A stretch of DNA of 59,777 nt. Origin: Lachnospiraceae bacterium. Lineage in GTDB: Bacteria > Bacillota > Clostridia > Lachnospirales > Lachnospiraceae. A program made the position numbers and the translations under genes. Below the pieces are notes generated by a model, which was not told the DNA's origin, ran no database searches, and saw only the letters and a list, made by a program, of their open reading frames with translations. Where the stretch lies: contig BLLT01000002.1 in assembly GCA_011958945.1 (NCBI GenBank), positions 1 to 59,777 of the forward strand. The letters run 5' to 3'. Positions 17,992 through 26,336 of this stretch are shown piece by piece; within the stretch, counting starts at the first letter, position 1, and each line of letters opens with the position of its first letter.

Positions 17992-18062
17992 AGTGTGAGA
18001 AGGCTTTCCGGGTTCGCAGAACCCGTCGACTCTGCCATGTGTAAAAGCCGTGCAGAAACGTG
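17990..18062 (+). repeat. Small interspersed element, full copy A
   Basis: It begins at the stop codon of the preceding gene with AAAGTGTGAGAAGGCTTTCC, has a central 7-base hairpin (CGGGTTC 18009-18015, GAACCCG 18019-18025), and ends with AAAAGCCGTGCAGAAACG (18043-18060), 24 bases before the next start. The copy at 30378-30456 has the same two ends and another hairpin in the middle. Confidence 0.6.
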
Positions 18063-18084
18063 AAAAAGTGAGGGATGATACCGC

Positions 18085-19086
18085 ATGATTGGAACTGAGT
18101 TTATAAAAGGGCAGGGACTGGGGAATCAGCTGTTTAGCTATGTATCGGCAAGGTGCATTGCCAGGGATCTGGGATATGGATTTGGAACGGCAGGGCAGGA
18201 GCAGCTGGCGGTGAATATCCACAGCAAAAAGGGCATGTACTTTATGGATATGGATTTGGGAGTGCCCATAACGGATAAAGGGCAGTATCAAATCTATCAG
18301 GAAAAGGAAGACAGGCTGTATCTGAAAACCTGTGTCCATGATATGACGCATGGGTGCTATGTGGCGGATGCAGATGAAGATTTATATAATATCGGCGACC
18401 AGACGCTGATTTATGGAAACCTTCAGGCAGAAAAGTATTTCCGGGCGCACAAAGAGGCGGTAAAGGAATGGCTGAAGGTGAAAAAGGAATACGATTCCTA
18501 TCAATATACGAAAGACAACCTGTGTATCATTAATATCCGGGGCGGGGAATATACGGGTAACAGAGCCTTATTCCTCCGCAGGAAATATTGGCTGGATGCC
18601 ATGAAGAATATGCGCAGCATCAGGGCGGACATGGAATTTATGATTGTCACGGATGATGTGAAGGCGGCGGGGCGTATCCTGCCCGGCCTTGCGGTAAGCC
18701 ATGGGGAACTGGCGCAAGACTATGTAACGATAAAGAACGCCAGATATTTAATCTTGTCCAATTCTTCCTTCGCCTTTTTCCCTGCCTATACAAGCGAAAC
18801 GGTGGTGAAAATTATCGCCCCAAAGTATTGGGCCAGGCATAATGTATCGGACGGCTATTGGGCTTCCGGACAGAATATCTACGAGGGTTTTTCCTATCAG
18901 GACAGGCAGGGGAGGCTTTTTAATGGGGAAGAATGCAGAAGAGAATGGGAAAACTACAAAAAACGGGCAAATTTTACCCTGGGAGAGAAAAAATATACAC
19001 AGCAGGAAGTGAAACGGCAAGGCCAAAAAGACAGGGCGCTGTACTGGGCGGATAAAGTGGCCGGGCGGCTTAAAAGAATGCTTTGA
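18085..19086 (+). CDS. GT11-related fucosyltransferase-like protein
   Basis: A 333-residue protein with the GT11 outline. GQGLGNQLFSYVSARCIA (about residues 9-26) is the N-terminal loop, IINIRGGEY (about 147-155) stands where GT11 enzymes have HxRxGDY, and LSNSSFAFFPAY (about 225-236) matches the C-terminal SSFSWW block. The motif His is replaced by Asn and the Asp by Glu, so donor handling may differ or activity may be reduced. By analogy it would use GDP-fucose. The ATG is preceded by GTGAGGGATG. A small interspersed element fills the gap to the previous gene. Confidence 0.65.
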   Translation: MIGTEFIKGQGLGNQLFSYVSARCIARDLGYGFGTAGQEQLAVNIHSKKGMYFMDMDLGVPITDKGQYQIYQEKEDRLYLKTCVHDMTHGCYVADADEDLYNIGDQTLIYGNLQAEKYFRAHKEAVKEWLKVKKEYDSYQYTKDNLCIINIRGGEYTGNRALFLRRKYWLDAMKNMRSIRADMEFMIVTDDVKAAGRILPGLAVSHGELAQDYVTIKNARYLILSNSSFAFFPAYTSETVVKIIAPKYWARHNVSDGYWASGQNIYEGFSYQDRQGRLFNGEECRREWENYKKRANFTLGEKKYTQQEVKRQGQKDRALYWADKVAGRLKRML

Positions 19087-19134
19087 GGGAACTGCGTTTT
19101 CAAGTTCGAAGTTTGCATATAGCAGAGGGGGCAG

Positions 19135-20001
19135 ATGGTCCATATGATGAAAGTATCAATTTGTATCCCGGCTTATAATAATGAACCATCGGTGAGACGG
19201 CTGCTGGAATCCATTGAAAGGCAGAACTTTAAGGACTATGAAGTGATAATCACCGATGATTCCGTCACAGATGGAATAAAGAAGCTGGCAGAGGAAAAAA
19301 GCTATGTAAAATATTATAAGAATCCGCAATGCCTTGGCGCGGCGGCCAATTGGAATGCCGCAATTTCCAAAGCCCGGGGGGAATATATAAAAATCATGCA
19401 TCATGATGACTGGTTCACCGATGAAAACAGCTTAAGGGAATTCGTTAACATGCTGGAAGAACACCCGGAAGCCTGCCTTGGCTTTTCGGGCAGCAGGCAG
19501 GAGGAAAAAGAAAAAAGCTATGAACGCCACATCGCTCCGGAGGATGCCGCATTCATAGCCCAGGACTATAGAAACCTTTACCTGGGCAATACCATCGGCG
19601 CACCAAGTGCGGTGATTGTCAGAGGAAGTATAATGGCGGAATACGATGAAAAGCTGACCTGGCTGGTGGATATGGAGTACTATATGAACCTGCTAAAACA
19701 TACCCCGCATTTTATATATACCGAAAAGCCATTGGTCTCCATAGGGGTAGGCGATGACCAGCTCACAGAAGCCTGCCGCGACAATAAAGAACTGAATGTC
19801 TTTGAATATGGCTATATTTATAAAAAATACCATTTGGAAAGCCAGGAAAAATACCGTCAGAAGCTTCTCATGATTTTGCTGGATGCAGGAAAAAGCGAAG
19901 AAGAAGTTACGGCTTATGGATTTCCAAAAGGCGTATACCGAAGAGAAATGAGAAAAAAACTTTTCAGTAAAATAAAATGGAAACTAACCCACCGCATCTG
20001 A
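19135..20001 (+). CDS. GT2 family glycosyltransferase
   Basis: A 288-residue GT-A enzyme. [20 protein letters not shown] is the first strand and helix; ITDDSVTDG (about 38-46) binds the nucleotide; [18 protein letters not shown] follows; HHDDWF (about 84-89) is the metal-binding motif. AGAGGGGG (19124-19131) precedes three in-frame ATGs at 19135, 19144 and 19147; the first is given. The end overlaps the polymerase gene by 25 bases in another frame, so the two are probably translated together. The substrate is unknown. Confidence 0.85.
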   Translation: MVHMMKVSICIPAYNNEPSVRRLLESIERQNFKDYEVIITDDSVTDGIKKLAEEKSYVKYYKNPQCLGAAANWNAAISKARGEYIKIMHHDDWFTDENSLREFVNMLEEHPEACLGFSGSRQEEKEKSYERHIAPEDAAFIAQDYRNLYLGNTIGAPSAVIVRGSIMAEYDEKLTWLVDMEYYMNLLKHTPHFIYTEKPLVSIGVGDDQLTEACRDNKELNVFEYGYIYKKYHLESQEKYRQKLLMILLDAGKSEEEVTAYGFPKGVYRREMRKKLFSKIKWKLTHRI

Positions 20002-21332
20002 AGGGGAATCAGCCTACAGCATCTGAAAGGAAAACACAATTGAAACCGAACCGGCAATCCGAAGAAAGATTCCAATTAAAAGGAACAAATAATCCAAAAG
20101 AAGCGAAAGCCCCGGCCCAAGTGTCCAAAATAGACAAAATCGGCCTATATCTTCTGTATTTTAGCGTGACATTGGAAATCATAATTGTTATCATAGACAA
20201 AAGCAACTACACTAACCCGCTGGAAGGCCAGCTGTTTCGTATTACCTTTCTGCTGGCAGCAGGAAAAGTGCTTTGCACAAAGTATTCGCTGAAAGAATGG
20301 GCAGCGCTGATTATGTTCGGGCTTCTGGGCCTGATATCTTATAAGATAACTGGAAGGAATGAAATCCTGCGTATCATCGCATTTGTGGCCGCATGCAAAG
20401 GAACGGATGTAAAAAAGCTGTTAAAATATGTTTTTTACCTGACAACGGCAGGCTGCCTTCTGCTCGTCTTCCTATCGGTTACAGGGATTTACGGCGGGCT
20501 GGCATTGGAGACGGATTTCGGCAGAGGATACCGTCAGGTAAGGTACTGCCTGGGGTTGGGCCATCCCAATGCCCTCCACTGTATGTTTATGATGTTGGTG
20601 CTGCTGGGGCTTTATTTGTACCATGAAAAGATGAAATGGTATGGATATCTGGTTTTACTGGGCATGAATTACGGGCTATATCTTTTAACGGATTCCAATA
20701 CGGGGATGCTGATAACTGCCTGTGGAATTATTGGCGGGGCTATCCTGTATTTCTGGAAGGGTTTAAACGGGAAGAAATGGGCATATTTTGCCGGGGCTGC
20801 ATTGCTGTTGGCCTGTGCGGGCTTTTCGGCGATGGCGGCAGACGCCGGGCTGGCTAAGCCAAGCAAGGCGGAAACAGCCGATCAGAGAAAGTTTGGCAAT
20901 CCTCTGATTCAGGCGGCGGAAGAGCATCTGAACGGAAGGATTATAGATTTGCACTATGGTTCGGTAAGGCAGGAGGGAACAACCGCCACATGGACGTTGT
21001 TTTCCCGCCCGGAGAATGACTATTATTTCGATATGGGGTTTGTCAGGATTTTTTATTGGTATGGGGTGATACCGGGTATTCTCTGTATTTTGCTGCTGCT
21101 TCTTTTGCTGAGGCAGCTTTATAAGGAAAAGGATGGCATGGGGCTGGTAATGATATCGGTGCTGGCCGTTTATACAATAGTAGAGGCCCATCTGGTATCC
21201 GTATATATCGGGAGAAATTATATATTGTTTTTAGCGGGAATGTATGGCAGCAGTATGCTTGGCCTTAGCGGCGTGAAGGAAGAGTATCTGTGGAAGGCAT
21301 ACCGTCTGCTTGGGAAAATGGAGCGTTTATGA
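19977..21332 (+). CDS. Wzy-like O-antigen/exopolysaccharide polymerase
   Basis: A 451-residue integral membrane protein with a hydrophilic N-terminus of about 45 residues and about ten hydrophobic segments. A large outside loop is likely around residues 280-340, and the hallmark [19 protein letters not shown] (about 181-199) resembles the conserved RHSFGFGHPN stretch of Wzy-type polymerases of Gram-positive bacteria. It would join lipid-linked repeat units on the outer membrane face. It overlaps the preceding GT2 gene by 25 bases and shares an ATGA overlap with the initiating transferase, tightly linking initiation and polymerisation. A later in-frame start within the first 60 bases cannot be excluded. 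Confidence 0.75.
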   Translation: METNPPHLKGNQPTASERKTQLKPNRQSEERFQLKGTNNPKEAKAPAQVSKIDKIGLYLLYFSVTLEIIIVIIDKSNYTNPLEGQLFRITFLLAAGKVLCTKYSLKEWAALIMFGLLGLISYKITGRNEILRIIAFVAACKGTDVKKLLKYVFYLTTAGCLLLVFLSVTGIYGGLALETDFGRGYRQVRYCLGLGHPNALHCMFMMLVLLGLYLYHEKMKWYGYLVLLGMNYGLYLLTDSNTGMLITACGIIGGAILYFWKGLNGKKWAYFAGAALLLACAGFSAMAADAGLAKPSKAETADQRKFGNPLIQAAEEHLNGRIIDLHYGSVRQEGTTATWTLFSRPENDYYFDMGFVRIFYWYGVIPGILCILLLLLLLRQLYKEKDGMGLVMISVLAVYTIVEAHLVSVYIGRNYILFLAGMYGSSMLGLSGVKEEYLWKAYRLLGKMERL

Positions 21333-22741
21333 AACAGAAGAACAAGATCGTAGAAGTATATGGTATATGGTTTTTAGATTTGGTGAGCATTCTTGTGTCA
21401 TTTATTGTCGGCACTTATATTCGATTTGGGAATTTCAGGGATATGGGAGACCGGAATGTGCATTTTTTGGTTTGCCTTTGCCTCATGCTTTTCTGTACGA
21501 TATACAGTTTCTTTTTTGACTGGAACAGGAATTTTTTGAAAAGAAATATCTGGAAGGAAGGAATTGCGGTTTTTCAGTATAATGCCATTATGCTATTGGT
21601 GGTAAACTTATTGATGACAATGATGAAATGGGCGGATGTTTTTTCCCGTCTCGTATTGCTTTACTTCTTCATATTGAACATAATATTGTCGCTTGTGATT
21701 CATCTTAGCGTAAAAAAAACGATGTATACTTACTATTCTTCGGAGCAGAATTCCATAAAGGTGATGGTAGTTACCCAGGGGAATTTGATTGATGAGACGC
21801 TGGACAGGCTGGAGCAGGATTTGGATATTTATTATCAGATTGTGGCGCTGGCCTGTCTGGATTACAATATGGAGGGGAAAAAGATACGGGATATTCCGGT
21901 GGTGGCCGGAAAGGAAGATTTGATTGAAGTGGCAACACAGATGGCGTTGGATGAAGTATTTTTAAACCTTCCGGGTATTTCCCAAAGCAATATGGAGAAG
22001 ATGATACGCGGTTTTAAAGAAATGGGCGTGGACTGCCATTACAGCCTGGAACTGCCGGGGATGGATGCCAACAGCAGCAAGGTGGAAAGTTTTGGAAATT
22101 ATACAGTCATCACTTATACCACATTCCAGAGCAGTTATAAGCGGATGATGATTAAGCGTGTGATGGACATCGCAGGCGGACTGGTGGGAATGCTGATTAC
22201 TTTGCTTTTTTTGCCTTTTGTGGCATTAGCCATTAAACTGGATTCTAAAGGGCCGGTGCTGTTTTCCCAAATCCGTATTGGCAGGAATGGGAGGCGCTTT
22301 AAAATATATAAATTCCGTTCCATGTATATAGATGCCGAAGAGAGGAAGAAGGAACTGGAAAAGGAGAATGAAATCAAGGGGCTTATGTTTAAAATAGAAA
22401 ATGACCCCAGGGTTACAAAGGTGGGGGCATTTTTGCGGAAAACAAGTATCGATGAACTTCCCCAGTTTTATAATGTTTTTAAAGGGGATATGAGCCTGGT
22501 GGGCACCAGGCCGCCTACTGCGGATGAATTTGAAAAGTATAATCAATACTACAGGAGAAGAATCAGTATGACGCCGGGGCTGACAGGTATGTGGCAGGTG
22601 AGCGGAAGAAGCGATATTGAGGACTTCGACGATGTGGTAAAATACGATCTGATGTATATTGACAATTGGACTTTGCGTCTGGATATTAAGATTCTGTTCC
22701 AGACCATAGGGGTGGTACTGTTTGGAAAGGGAGCAAAATAA
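21329..22741 (+). CDS. Initiating polyprenyl-phosphate sugar-phosphate transferase
   Basis: A 470-residue polyisoprenyl-phosphate hexose-1-phosphate transferase of the WbaP/CpsE type, which starts repeat-unit synthesis by moving a sugar phosphate to undecaprenyl phosphate. Four to five N-terminal helices (about 12-145) precede a Rossmann-like central part and a fifth helix near 290-310. The catalytic C-terminal domain has GPVLFSQIRIGRNG, FKIYKFRSMYIDAE, TSIDELPQFYNVFKGDMSLVG (about 378-398), TRPPT and TGMWQVSGRS. ATG 21329 overlaps the previous stop as ATGA. The next gene starts at its last base. Sugar identity (Glc, Gal or GalNAc type) cannot be read from this alone. Confidence 0.92.
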   Translation: MKQKNKIVEVYGIWFLDLVSILVSFIVGTYIRFGNFRDMGDRNVHFLVCLCLMLFCTIYSFFFDWNRNFLKRNIWKEGIAVFQYNAIMLLVVNLLMTMMKWADVFSRLVLLYFFILNIILSLVIHLSVKKTMYTYYSSEQNSIKVMVVTQGNLIDETLDRLEQDLDIYYQIVALACLDYNMEGKKIRDIPVVAGKEDLIEVATQMALDEVFLNLPGISQSNMEKMIRGFKEMGVDCHYSLELPGMDANSSKVESFGNYTVITYTTFQSSYKRMMIKRVMDIAGGLVGMLITLLFLPFVALAIKLDSKGPVLFSQIRIGRNGRRFKIYKFRSMYIDAEERKKELEKENEIKGLMFKIENDPRVTKVGAFLRKTSIDELPQFYNVFKGDMSLVGTRPPTADEFEKYNQYYRRRISMTPGLTGMWQVSGRSDIEDFDDVVKYDLMYIDNWTLRLDIKILFQTIGVVLFGKGAK

Positions 22742-24015
22742 TGAATTTAGTGATAGACTGTTTTAAGCAAGTGAAAGGGGCGGGGAAAAGCATCGGCATC
22801 TATAACCTGGCTTTGAGTATAACGCGCCATTTGGGGGAGCGGGTGCAGGAACAGATGAAGGTACAGGAGGAATCCGGCAGGCGAGCGGGCGGTGAGAGCG
22901 GCATCGGGCCGGACGAAAACGGCGGAAGAAAATGGAATGGAAGCAATGGGGAAAGGACGGGCAGAAACAGCGGGGGAGAACAGGACACCATCATTGTGCT
23001 GGGAAATGCATATAATAGGGAAGAATTCGATGTGCCAGGCGTTACATTTGTGGAAGTGGACGGGAATCCGTTAAATAAATTGTACTGTGTTTTGTGGGAA
23101 CTTTGGCTGGTAAAAAAATATGCCGCGAATTATCAGGCGGACAGGGTTCTCTTTCCCAGGGGATACCGCCCGATAAGCCGGAATGGAAATATCGGAAAAT
23201 GCAAAGGGGGCAGGAAAATCAGGGATACTATTATTATCCATGATTTAATCCCATTCTATTATGACAAACATTATCCGGGATTTTTTAATAAGCTGGAAAA
23301 TGCCTATATTATGAGCCGTCTGAAAACTTCCATGAAGAAGGCGGGGAGGATTATCACCATTTCGGAAGCCTCCAGGAAGGATATATTGGATAAAGTTCCC
23401 GGATGCGGCGGGAAGATAGCAGTGATTAACAATGGGCTTAATGATGTGTCCTTTGACAGGAAAAGGGAAGGCTTAGCTGGGGGGAATGGAGGAGGACCCT
23501 ACATCGTAGCGATGACTTCCACTCTGCCCCATAAGAACGCGAAAGGGGTTTTGAAAGCTTACGAGGAATATTATAAAAAGGCGGAGAAACCGCTGCGCCT
23601 TGTGGTAATCGGCATAGAAAATACTTCTTTGTATAAGGAGATGGAAAAAGAGGCTGCAGCACATGTGACATGCCATAAGTTCTTTCAGGGCTTCGATGAA
23701 GTATGCCGGGTAGTGTCCGGAGCCAGGGCATATTTATTCCTGTCTTATGTGGAGGGCTTCGGTTTTCCGCCGCTGGAAGCGATGCAACTGGGTGTGCCGG
23801 TGGTATGCTCCGGCCGGAGCAGCCTGCCGGAAATCGTGCAGGATGCTGGGATTCTGGTAGAGCCGGACGACCTGGGGGCGGTGGCCAATGCGCTGATTAA
23901 CGTAACGGAAAAGGAAGAAGTGAGGGAGGAACTGATAGAAAAAGGATACCGTAATATCCAACGCTTTTCCTGGGAAAGCAGGACTGAATTATACTGGAAG
24001 GAATTGTTTGAGTGA
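22741..24015 (+). CDS. GT4 family glycosyltransferase (MtfB-like)
   Basis: A 424-residue GT4 enzyme. DCFKQVKGAGKSIGIYNL is the N-terminal loop. RDTIIIHDLIPFYYDKHYPG (about 161-180) and TISEASRKDIL are typical of mannosyl/rhamnosyl-type GT4 enzymes. E-x7-E is EGFGFPPLE (about 337-345), followed by SGRSSLPE. Residues about 45-80 form a Gly/Asn/Glu/Arg-rich insert not expected in the family. The ATG shares its A with the TAA of the initiating transferase, so it may add the second sugar. It is linked to the next gene by a GTGA overlap. Confidence 0.88.
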   Translation: MNLVIDCFKQVKGAGKSIGIYNLALSITRHLGERVQEQMKVQEESGRRAGGESGIGPDENGGRKWNGSNGERTGRNSGGEQDTIIVLGNAYNREEFDVPGVTFVEVDGNPLNKLYCVLWELWLVKKYAANYQADRVLFPRGYRPISRNGNIGKCKGGRKIRDTIIIHDLIPFYYDKHYPGFFNKLENAYIMSRLKTSMKKAGRIITISEASRKDILDKVPGCGGKIAVINNGLNDVSFDRKREGLAGGNGGGPYIVAMTSTLPHKNAKGVLKAYEEYYKKAEKPLRLVVIGIENTSLYKEMEKEAAAHVTCHKFFQGFDEVCRVVSGARAYLFLSYVEGFGFPPLEAMQLGVPVVCSGRSSLPEIVQDAGILVEPDDLGAVANALINVTEKEEVREELIEKGYRNIQRFSWESRTELYWKELFE

Positions 24016-25193
24016 GCAGGCTATTTATATATGATACTTCTAATTTCATAGATTTTCCTATCGGGGGGCAGTTGACAAGTATCGGCAATTTTCTCCGTTT
24101 TATCTGCGAAGAGCATCCGGAACGGACGGAAGATATTGTGCTGGTAGGAGTGACGCTTTGCCAGGGTGAGATAGGGAAAATAAAGAAAATAAACCTTTAT
24201 GGAAGGCAGATTTCCTTCCTGCCTGTTACAACGGCAGAAAAAGATTTGGGGAATACGGCCAGTTCCCTTCGGCTGAGATATGTAAAAGGGCTGTTAAAGT
24301 GCAGGAAATTGTTGAAAATAGCAAAAAGGGACTGCAATTATGTACATTCGCCGGAAGCATACGGAATCGTGAAGCTTTTTTGCCCTGTGGCACGATGCGT
24401 TATTTTTTCCCATGGCAGTTATTTTAATATGGAAAGGGGATTCCGGTTTTTCCAAAAAAATCTGTTGGTGAAAAAAGGGTTTGTCCTTTATCTGAAATGG
24501 GTGCTTAGAAGCGCCAATTTGATTTTGCTGCTGGACAAGGACAGCTTAAGGGATTATAAACCATATAACTCTAATCTGGTGCAGGTGGGAAATTCTATTA
24601 TCTGCCCGGAACTTCCGGAAGGAAGGCATGTGTTAAGGGAAGGCAAAGTCAGGGAAATACTCTTTGTGGGACGCCTTTCCAAGGACAAACGGGTGGAGCC
24701 GATTATCCGGGCGGTGGAGGGTATGGGAAAAGCAGGATTTGGGGAGGAAGGCAGCGGAATGGATGGAAGTGAGATTCGCCTGACTATCGTAGGAGACGGC
24801 GAGGAATACCACAACCTTATACCTTATGCCGGCGAGCGCATCCGCTTCGTAGGTGCAGTGCCGCCTAAAGAGGTGAAAGAATATATGCAAAATTCCGATA
24901 TCCTGGTGATGAATTCCTCCTTTGAGGGGGTTCCCATGACAATTCTGGAGGCGATCAGCTATGGGCTTCCGGTGGTCAGCACGAATGTGGGAGGGATTGG
25001 CGAAGCGCTTCATTTCGGGCAGGATTCGGAAGAAACGGATGGAACGGCGGAAGGCATACAGGCCGCAATCAGGCGGATAGAAGCCCATTACGATGTATAT
25101 TCAAGAAATGCTTATGAGAATTCCAAGGCATATGACTACCGCACTTTAAACAGGAAAGTGTACGATTTGCTTTGCGGATACTGGGGATGTTAG
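24012..25193 (+). CDS. GT4 family glycosyltransferase
   Basis: A 393-residue GT4 enzyme. The N-terminal loop is FPIGGQLTSIGNFL. The donor domain contains ILFVGRLSKDKRVEPI (about 216-231), a short Gly/Glu/Ser-rich insert (about 239-253), TIVGDGEEYHNL, and E-x7-E as EGVPMTILE (about 305-313) with NVGGIGE. The start is GTG at 24012, overlapping the previous TGA as GTGA. It belongs to the tight block of overlapping genes that starts with the polymerase at 19977. Donor and linkage are unknown. Confidence 0.85.
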   Translation: MSRLFIYDTSNFIDFPIGGQLTSIGNFLRFICEEHPERTEDIVLVGVTLCQGEIGKIKKINLYGRQISFLPVTTAEKDLGNTASSLRLRYVKGLLKCRKLLKIAKRDCNYVHSPEAYGIVKLFCPVARCVIFSHGSYFNMERGFRFFQKNLLVKKGFVLYLKWVLRSANLILLLDKDSLRDYKPYNSNLVQVGNSIICPELPEGRHVLREGKVREILFVGRLSKDKRVEPIIRAVEGMGKAGFGEEGSGMDGSEIRLTIVGDGEEYHNLIPYAGERIRFVGAVPPKEVKEYMQNSDILVMNSSFEGVPMTILEAISYGLPVVSTNVGGIGEALHFGQDSEETDGTAEGIQAAIRRIEAHYDVYSRNAYENSKAYDYRTLNRKVYDLLCGYWGC

Positions 25194-25202
25194 GAGAAGA
25201 GT

Positions 25203-26222
25203 ATGGGGAACAGGAAGATTAGCATTATCGTGCCGGTATACCGGACGCAGGAATATTTGGGGCGGTGTGTGGACAGCCTGGTGAATCAGACATACCGGGA
25301 GACGGAAATTGTCCTGGTGGATGACGGTTCACCGGACAAATGTCCGAAAATATGTGATGACTATGGGGAACGAGATAAAAGAATCCGGGTAGTCCATAAG
25401 GAAAACGGCGGCCTGGTCAGCGCTTGGCAGGCAGGGGTAAAGGCAAGTACCGGGGAGTATCTGTGTTTTGTGGACAGCGATGACTGGGTGGAAGGGGATA
25501 TGCTGGAGAAAATGGCAGCATTTCTTTCGGAAGGGGAAGACGACAAAAAAGAAATCATTTGCTGTAATTTTGTAATCAACCGGCCAGGAAAAGAGACGGA
25601 GCATTTCCACGGGCTGAAACCTGGGATTTATGAGGGGGAGTATTTGCAGGGGGAAATAAAAGATAATCTGCTTGGGCATGAAAACCGGAAAATTTCCATG
25701 TCCCGCTGCATGAAGCTTTTTTCCAGGAGTCTGATAGAAGATAATATCAAATATTCCAATCCCCGCATCACTATGGCGGAAGACGTGAATATCGTTCTTC
25801 CGGCGCTATTGGATTGTAAGCGGGTGGTGATTATGGAGGGGGCGTTGTTCTATCACTATTTTTATAATGATGTCTCCATGGTGCACAAATATGACAGCAA
25901 AATGTATGAAGGAATAAAGACCCTATATCGGACAATCAAGGAAATCTATAAGGCCAAGGGCAGGGTAAGCGGCGCAGGGCAGGCGGATAGGGAATACATT
26001 TACCTGTTGCTGTTAGCCCTTAAAAATGAAATACGGGGCGGGGAGAAAGGATATGGAAACAGGGTGAAAAGTATCTGCCAGGAAACAGAAAACCGGGAAG
26101 TCATCGGTTCAAACCGGGTTTCCGTGCTGGATAAGGGAAACCGCCTGCTGTATTTCTTGCTGAGGCATCCCTGGGGATGGGCCATAGCAGGGGTTCGGAT
26201 GGGGTTTTTGATGAAGAAATGA
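25203..26222 (+). CDS. GT2 family glycosyltransferase
   Basis: A 339-residue GT-A enzyme with KISIIVPVYRTQEYLGRCV, VDDGSPDKCPKICDDY (about 39-54), NGGLVSAWQAG and FVDSDDWVEGD (about 93-103). The C-terminal part has PRITMAEDVNIVLPALLDC (about 182-200), a stretch common in capsule GT2 enzymes. The ATG lies 5 bases after GGAGAAGA, and the gap to the previous gene is 9 bases. The gap to the next gene (26223-26336) holds imprecise repeats of GCGAAATCA/GCGGAATCA and the second copy of a 30-base duplicated segment. Confidence 0.88.
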   Translation: MGNRKISIIVPVYRTQEYLGRCVDSLVNQTYRETEIVLVDDGSPDKCPKICDDYGERDKRIRVVHKENGGLVSAWQAGVKASTGEYLCFVDSDDWVEGDMLEKMAAFLSEGEDDKKEIICCNFVINRPGKETEHFHGLKPGIYEGEYLQGEIKDNLLGHENRKISMSRCMKLFSRSLIEDNIKYSNPRITMAEDVNIVLPALLDCKRVVIMEGALFYHYFYNDVSMVHKYDSKMYEGIKTLYRTIKEIYKAKGRVSGAGQADREYIYLLLLALKNEIRGGEKGYGNRVKSICQETENREVIGSNRVSVLDKGNRLLYFLLRHPWGWAIAGVRMGFLMKK

Positions 26223-26303
26223 ATTGAGGCGAAATCATTTTTCGAGATGAAGTTTCGTTAAAGATGCAGAATAAGCAGTTCAAGTGAAGCGGAATCACTT
26301 TTG

Positions 26304-26333
26304 GTTTGCAGGCTTTGGAAAGGGCATGGTTAT
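26304..26333 (+). repeat. 30-base segment duplicated upstream of two GT2 genes (copy 2)
   Basis: It matches 12272-12301 at 28 of 30 positions and ends 3 bases before the chosen start of the GT2-pyruvyltransferase fusion gene. Confidence 0.6.
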
Positions 26334-26336
26334 GGT

